From Solirubrobacteraceae bacterium (GTDB lineage Bacteria > Actinomycetota > Thermoleophilia > Solirubrobacterales > Solirubrobacteraceae), in the NCBI GenBank assembly GCA_030043235.1, contig JASHYF010000334.1, positions 1 through 5,937 on the forward strand: 5,937 bases of DNA, read 5' to 3'. The number at the start of each line of letters is the position of its first letter. Position 1 is the stretch's first letter. Shown piece by piece: positions 4,550 to 5,937 of this stretch. Both the position numbers and the translations under genes were made by a program. The notes beneath the pieces are model-generated. The model had not been told where the DNA came from and did no database searches. It was given only the letters and a program-made list of their open reading frames with translations.

Positions 4550-5937
4550 GCGGCGACCTTCGCGCGGCGTTTGCGGGGCGGGGTTTTCGACGCGCGCGTG
4601 ACGGTCGGCGTGAGGATCCCCGCGAGGAACGCGCCCGTGTGCGAGGCCGGCTCCGCCGCCACCTCCTCGGGGGTGCCCGCCGCGATCACCATGCCGCCCT
4701 CCTCCCCGCCCTCCGGGCCCATGTCGAGGATGCGGTCGGCGCACTTGATCACGTCGAGGTTGTGCTCGATCACCACCACGCTGTTGCCCGCGTCCACCAG
4801 CCGCCGCAGCACGTCGAGCAGGCGCTGTACGTCGGCGAAGTGCAGGCCGGTGGTGGGCTCGTCGAGGATGTAGAGCGTCCTGCCCGTCGCCACCTTCGAG
4901 AGCTCCGTCGCGAGCTTCACGCGCTGCGCCTCGCCGCCGGACAGCGTCGTCGCGGGCTGGCCGAGGCGGATGTAGCCGAGGCCGACCGCGTCGAGCGTCT
5001 CCAGGCGCCGGCGCACCTTGGGGATGTGCTGGAAGAAGTGCAGCGCCTCCTCGACCGGCATCTCCAGCACCTCCGCGATGTTCCTGCCTTTGAAGCGCAC
5101 CTCCAGCGTCTCGCGGTTGTAGCGGCGGCCGTGGCACTGTTCGCACGGCACGTACACGTCGGGCAGGAAGTGCATCTCGATCTTGATCTGCCCGTCGCCC
5201 CGGCACACCTCGCAGCGCCCGCCCTTCACGTTGAAGGAGAAGCGTCCCGGTTTGTAGCCGCGCGCGCGCGCCTCCTGGGTCTTCGCGAACAGGTCGCGGA
5301 TCACGTCGAACAGTCCCGTGTACGTAGCCGGGTTCGAGCGCGGCGTGCGCCCGATCGGCGACTGGTCCACGGCGATGATCTTGTCCAGCTGCTCGAGGCC
5401 GTGGATCTGACGGTGCGCGCCCGGGCGCCGGCGCGCGCGGTGCAGGCGGTTGGCCACCGCCTTGTACAGCACGTCGTTCACGAGCGTCGACTTGCCCGAG
5501 CCGGAGACGCCCGTCACGCACGTGAGCGCCCCCAGCGGGAAGTGCACGTCGATGTCGCGCAGGTTGTGCTCGTTCGCGCCCACGATTTCCAGGTAGCCGC
5601 TCGGGATCCGCCGCCGCGCCGGCACCGCGATCGCGCACGCGCCCGACAGGAACTGCCCGGTCAGCGACTCCCCCACCCCTTCCACCTGCGCGGCCGTGCC
5701 CTGCGCGACGATCCGCCCGCCGTGCTCGCCCGCGCCCGGTCCCAGGTCCACGAGGTGGTCGGCCGCGCGCATCGTCTGCTCGTCGTGCTCCACCACGATC
5801 ACCGTGTTGCCGAGGTCGCGCAACCGCTCGAGCGTGGCGATCAGCTTCGCGTTGTCGCGCTGGTGAAGCCCGATCGACGGCTCGTCGAGGATGTACAGCA
5901 CGCCCACCAGCGAGGAGCCGATCTGCGTGGCCAGGCG
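4546..5937 (-). CDS. uvrA: excinuclease ABC subunit A (UvrA), C-terminal half; 5' end outside window
   Basis: The damage-sensing ATPase of nucleotide excision repair, which as a dimer loads UvrB at DNA lesions. The visible 463 residues are roughly half of a usual 940-960 residue UvrA. They open at [20 protein letters not shown], the Walker B of the first ATPase (LDEP at 17-20, followed by SIGLHQRD), with its H-loop His51. The second ATPase has Walker [10 protein letters not shown] (143-151), the signature [12 protein letters not shown] (332-343), Walker B LYILDEP (355-361) and H-loop His392. Its inserted zinc finger keeps all four cysteines (Cys242, Cys245, Cys265, Cys268), and [20 protein letters not shown] is intact. 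The end is a basic tail ([10 protein letters not shown]). Nothing is missing within the visible part, so it looks functional. The stop overlaps the CTG start of the acyltransferase. No LexA-type site can be judged because the promoter is outside the window. Confidence 0.97.
   Translation of the reverse strand, partial: RLATQIGSSLVGVLYILDEPSIGLHQRDNAKLIATLERLRDLGNTVIVVEHDEQTMRAADHLVDLGPGAGEHGGRIVAQGTAAQVEGVGESLTGQFLSGACAIAVPARRRIPSGYLEIVGANEHNLRDIDVHFPLGALTCVTGVSGSGKSTLVNDVLYKAVANRLHRARRRPGAHRQIHGLEQLDKIIAVDQSPIGRTPRSNPATYTGLFDVIRDLFAKTQEARARGYKPGRFSFNVKGGRCEVCRGDGQIKIEMHFLPDVYVPCEQCHGRRYNRETLEVRFKGRNIAEVLEMPVEEALHFFQHIPKVRRRLETLDAVGLGYIRLGQPATTLSGGEAQRVKLATELSKVATGRTLYILDEPTTGLHFADVQRLLDVLRRLVDAGNSVVVIEHNLDVIKCADRILDMGPEGGEEGGMVIAAGTPEEVAAEPASHTGAFLAGILTPTVTRASKTPPRKRRAKVAA

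Noticed and set aside
4550..5638. Upstream continuation of the acyltransferase frame through uvrA
   Set aside because: It is a shifted reading of conserved uvrA sequence and composed mainly of Arg, Gly, Ala and Pro. It has no start near the acyltransferase domain and is not a real N-terminal extension.
1..5937. A new defence, CRISPR, prophage or biosynthetic system
   Set aside because: No nuclease, helicase, integrase, toxin-antitoxin pair, spaced repeat array or biosynthetic enzyme set was seen. The window is explained by housekeeping genes plus one small regulated cassette.

Overview
The window looks like chromosomal DNA from a high-GC actinobacterium. Most genes run near 70% G+C, and starts without a leader or ribosome binding site appear likely, as is common in that phylum. 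The style of PanB, UvrA and the acyltransferase would fit the Thermoleophilia/Solirubrobacterales, but that placement is inference from protein style, not a search. Genes are packed tightly, with short gaps and 4-base overlaps.

Layout, left to right. Bases 1-108 are the 3' end of panB (pantothenate synthesis). A gene for an alpha/beta hydrolase with a complete catalytic triad follows closely (127-1086). Next comes a short regulatory stretch (1128-1270): two 57-bp tandem repeats that run directly into a perfect-consensus promoter, TTGACA-18 bp-TATAAT. A perfect inverted repeat fills the promoter spacer. This promoter drives a three-gene cassette of somewhat lower G+C: an ArsR-type repressor (1278-1598, probably translated from a leaderless mRNA), an SRPBCC/AHSA1 protein (1595-2053, ATGA overlap) and a DUF899 thioredoxin-like protein (2097-2858).

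The cassette converges on a nitroreductase gene on the minus strand (2865-3536). A hairpin containing both stop codons separates the two. Upstream of the nitroreductase lies about 420 bp (3537-3955) with no recognisable gene. Its G+C drops to about 61% over 3601-3900, two opposed open frames compete there, and it holds two small perfect hairpins.

The right part is a minus-strand pair: the C-terminal half of uvrA (4546-5937, cut by the window edge) followed by a hexapeptide-repeat acyltransferase (3956-4549). The acyltransferase seems to start at a CTG codon overlapping the uvrA stop.

How the genes work together: the clear functional unit is the ArsR-SRPBCC-DUF899 cassette, a self-repressed operon whose inducer is not evident because the repressor lacks the classical metal-binding cysteines. 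UvrA (nucleotide excision repair) and the acyltransferase are probably co-translated, but no functional link is evident. I saw no RNA gene, CRISPR array, insertion sequence or phage gene, and no convincing new defence or biosynthetic system.
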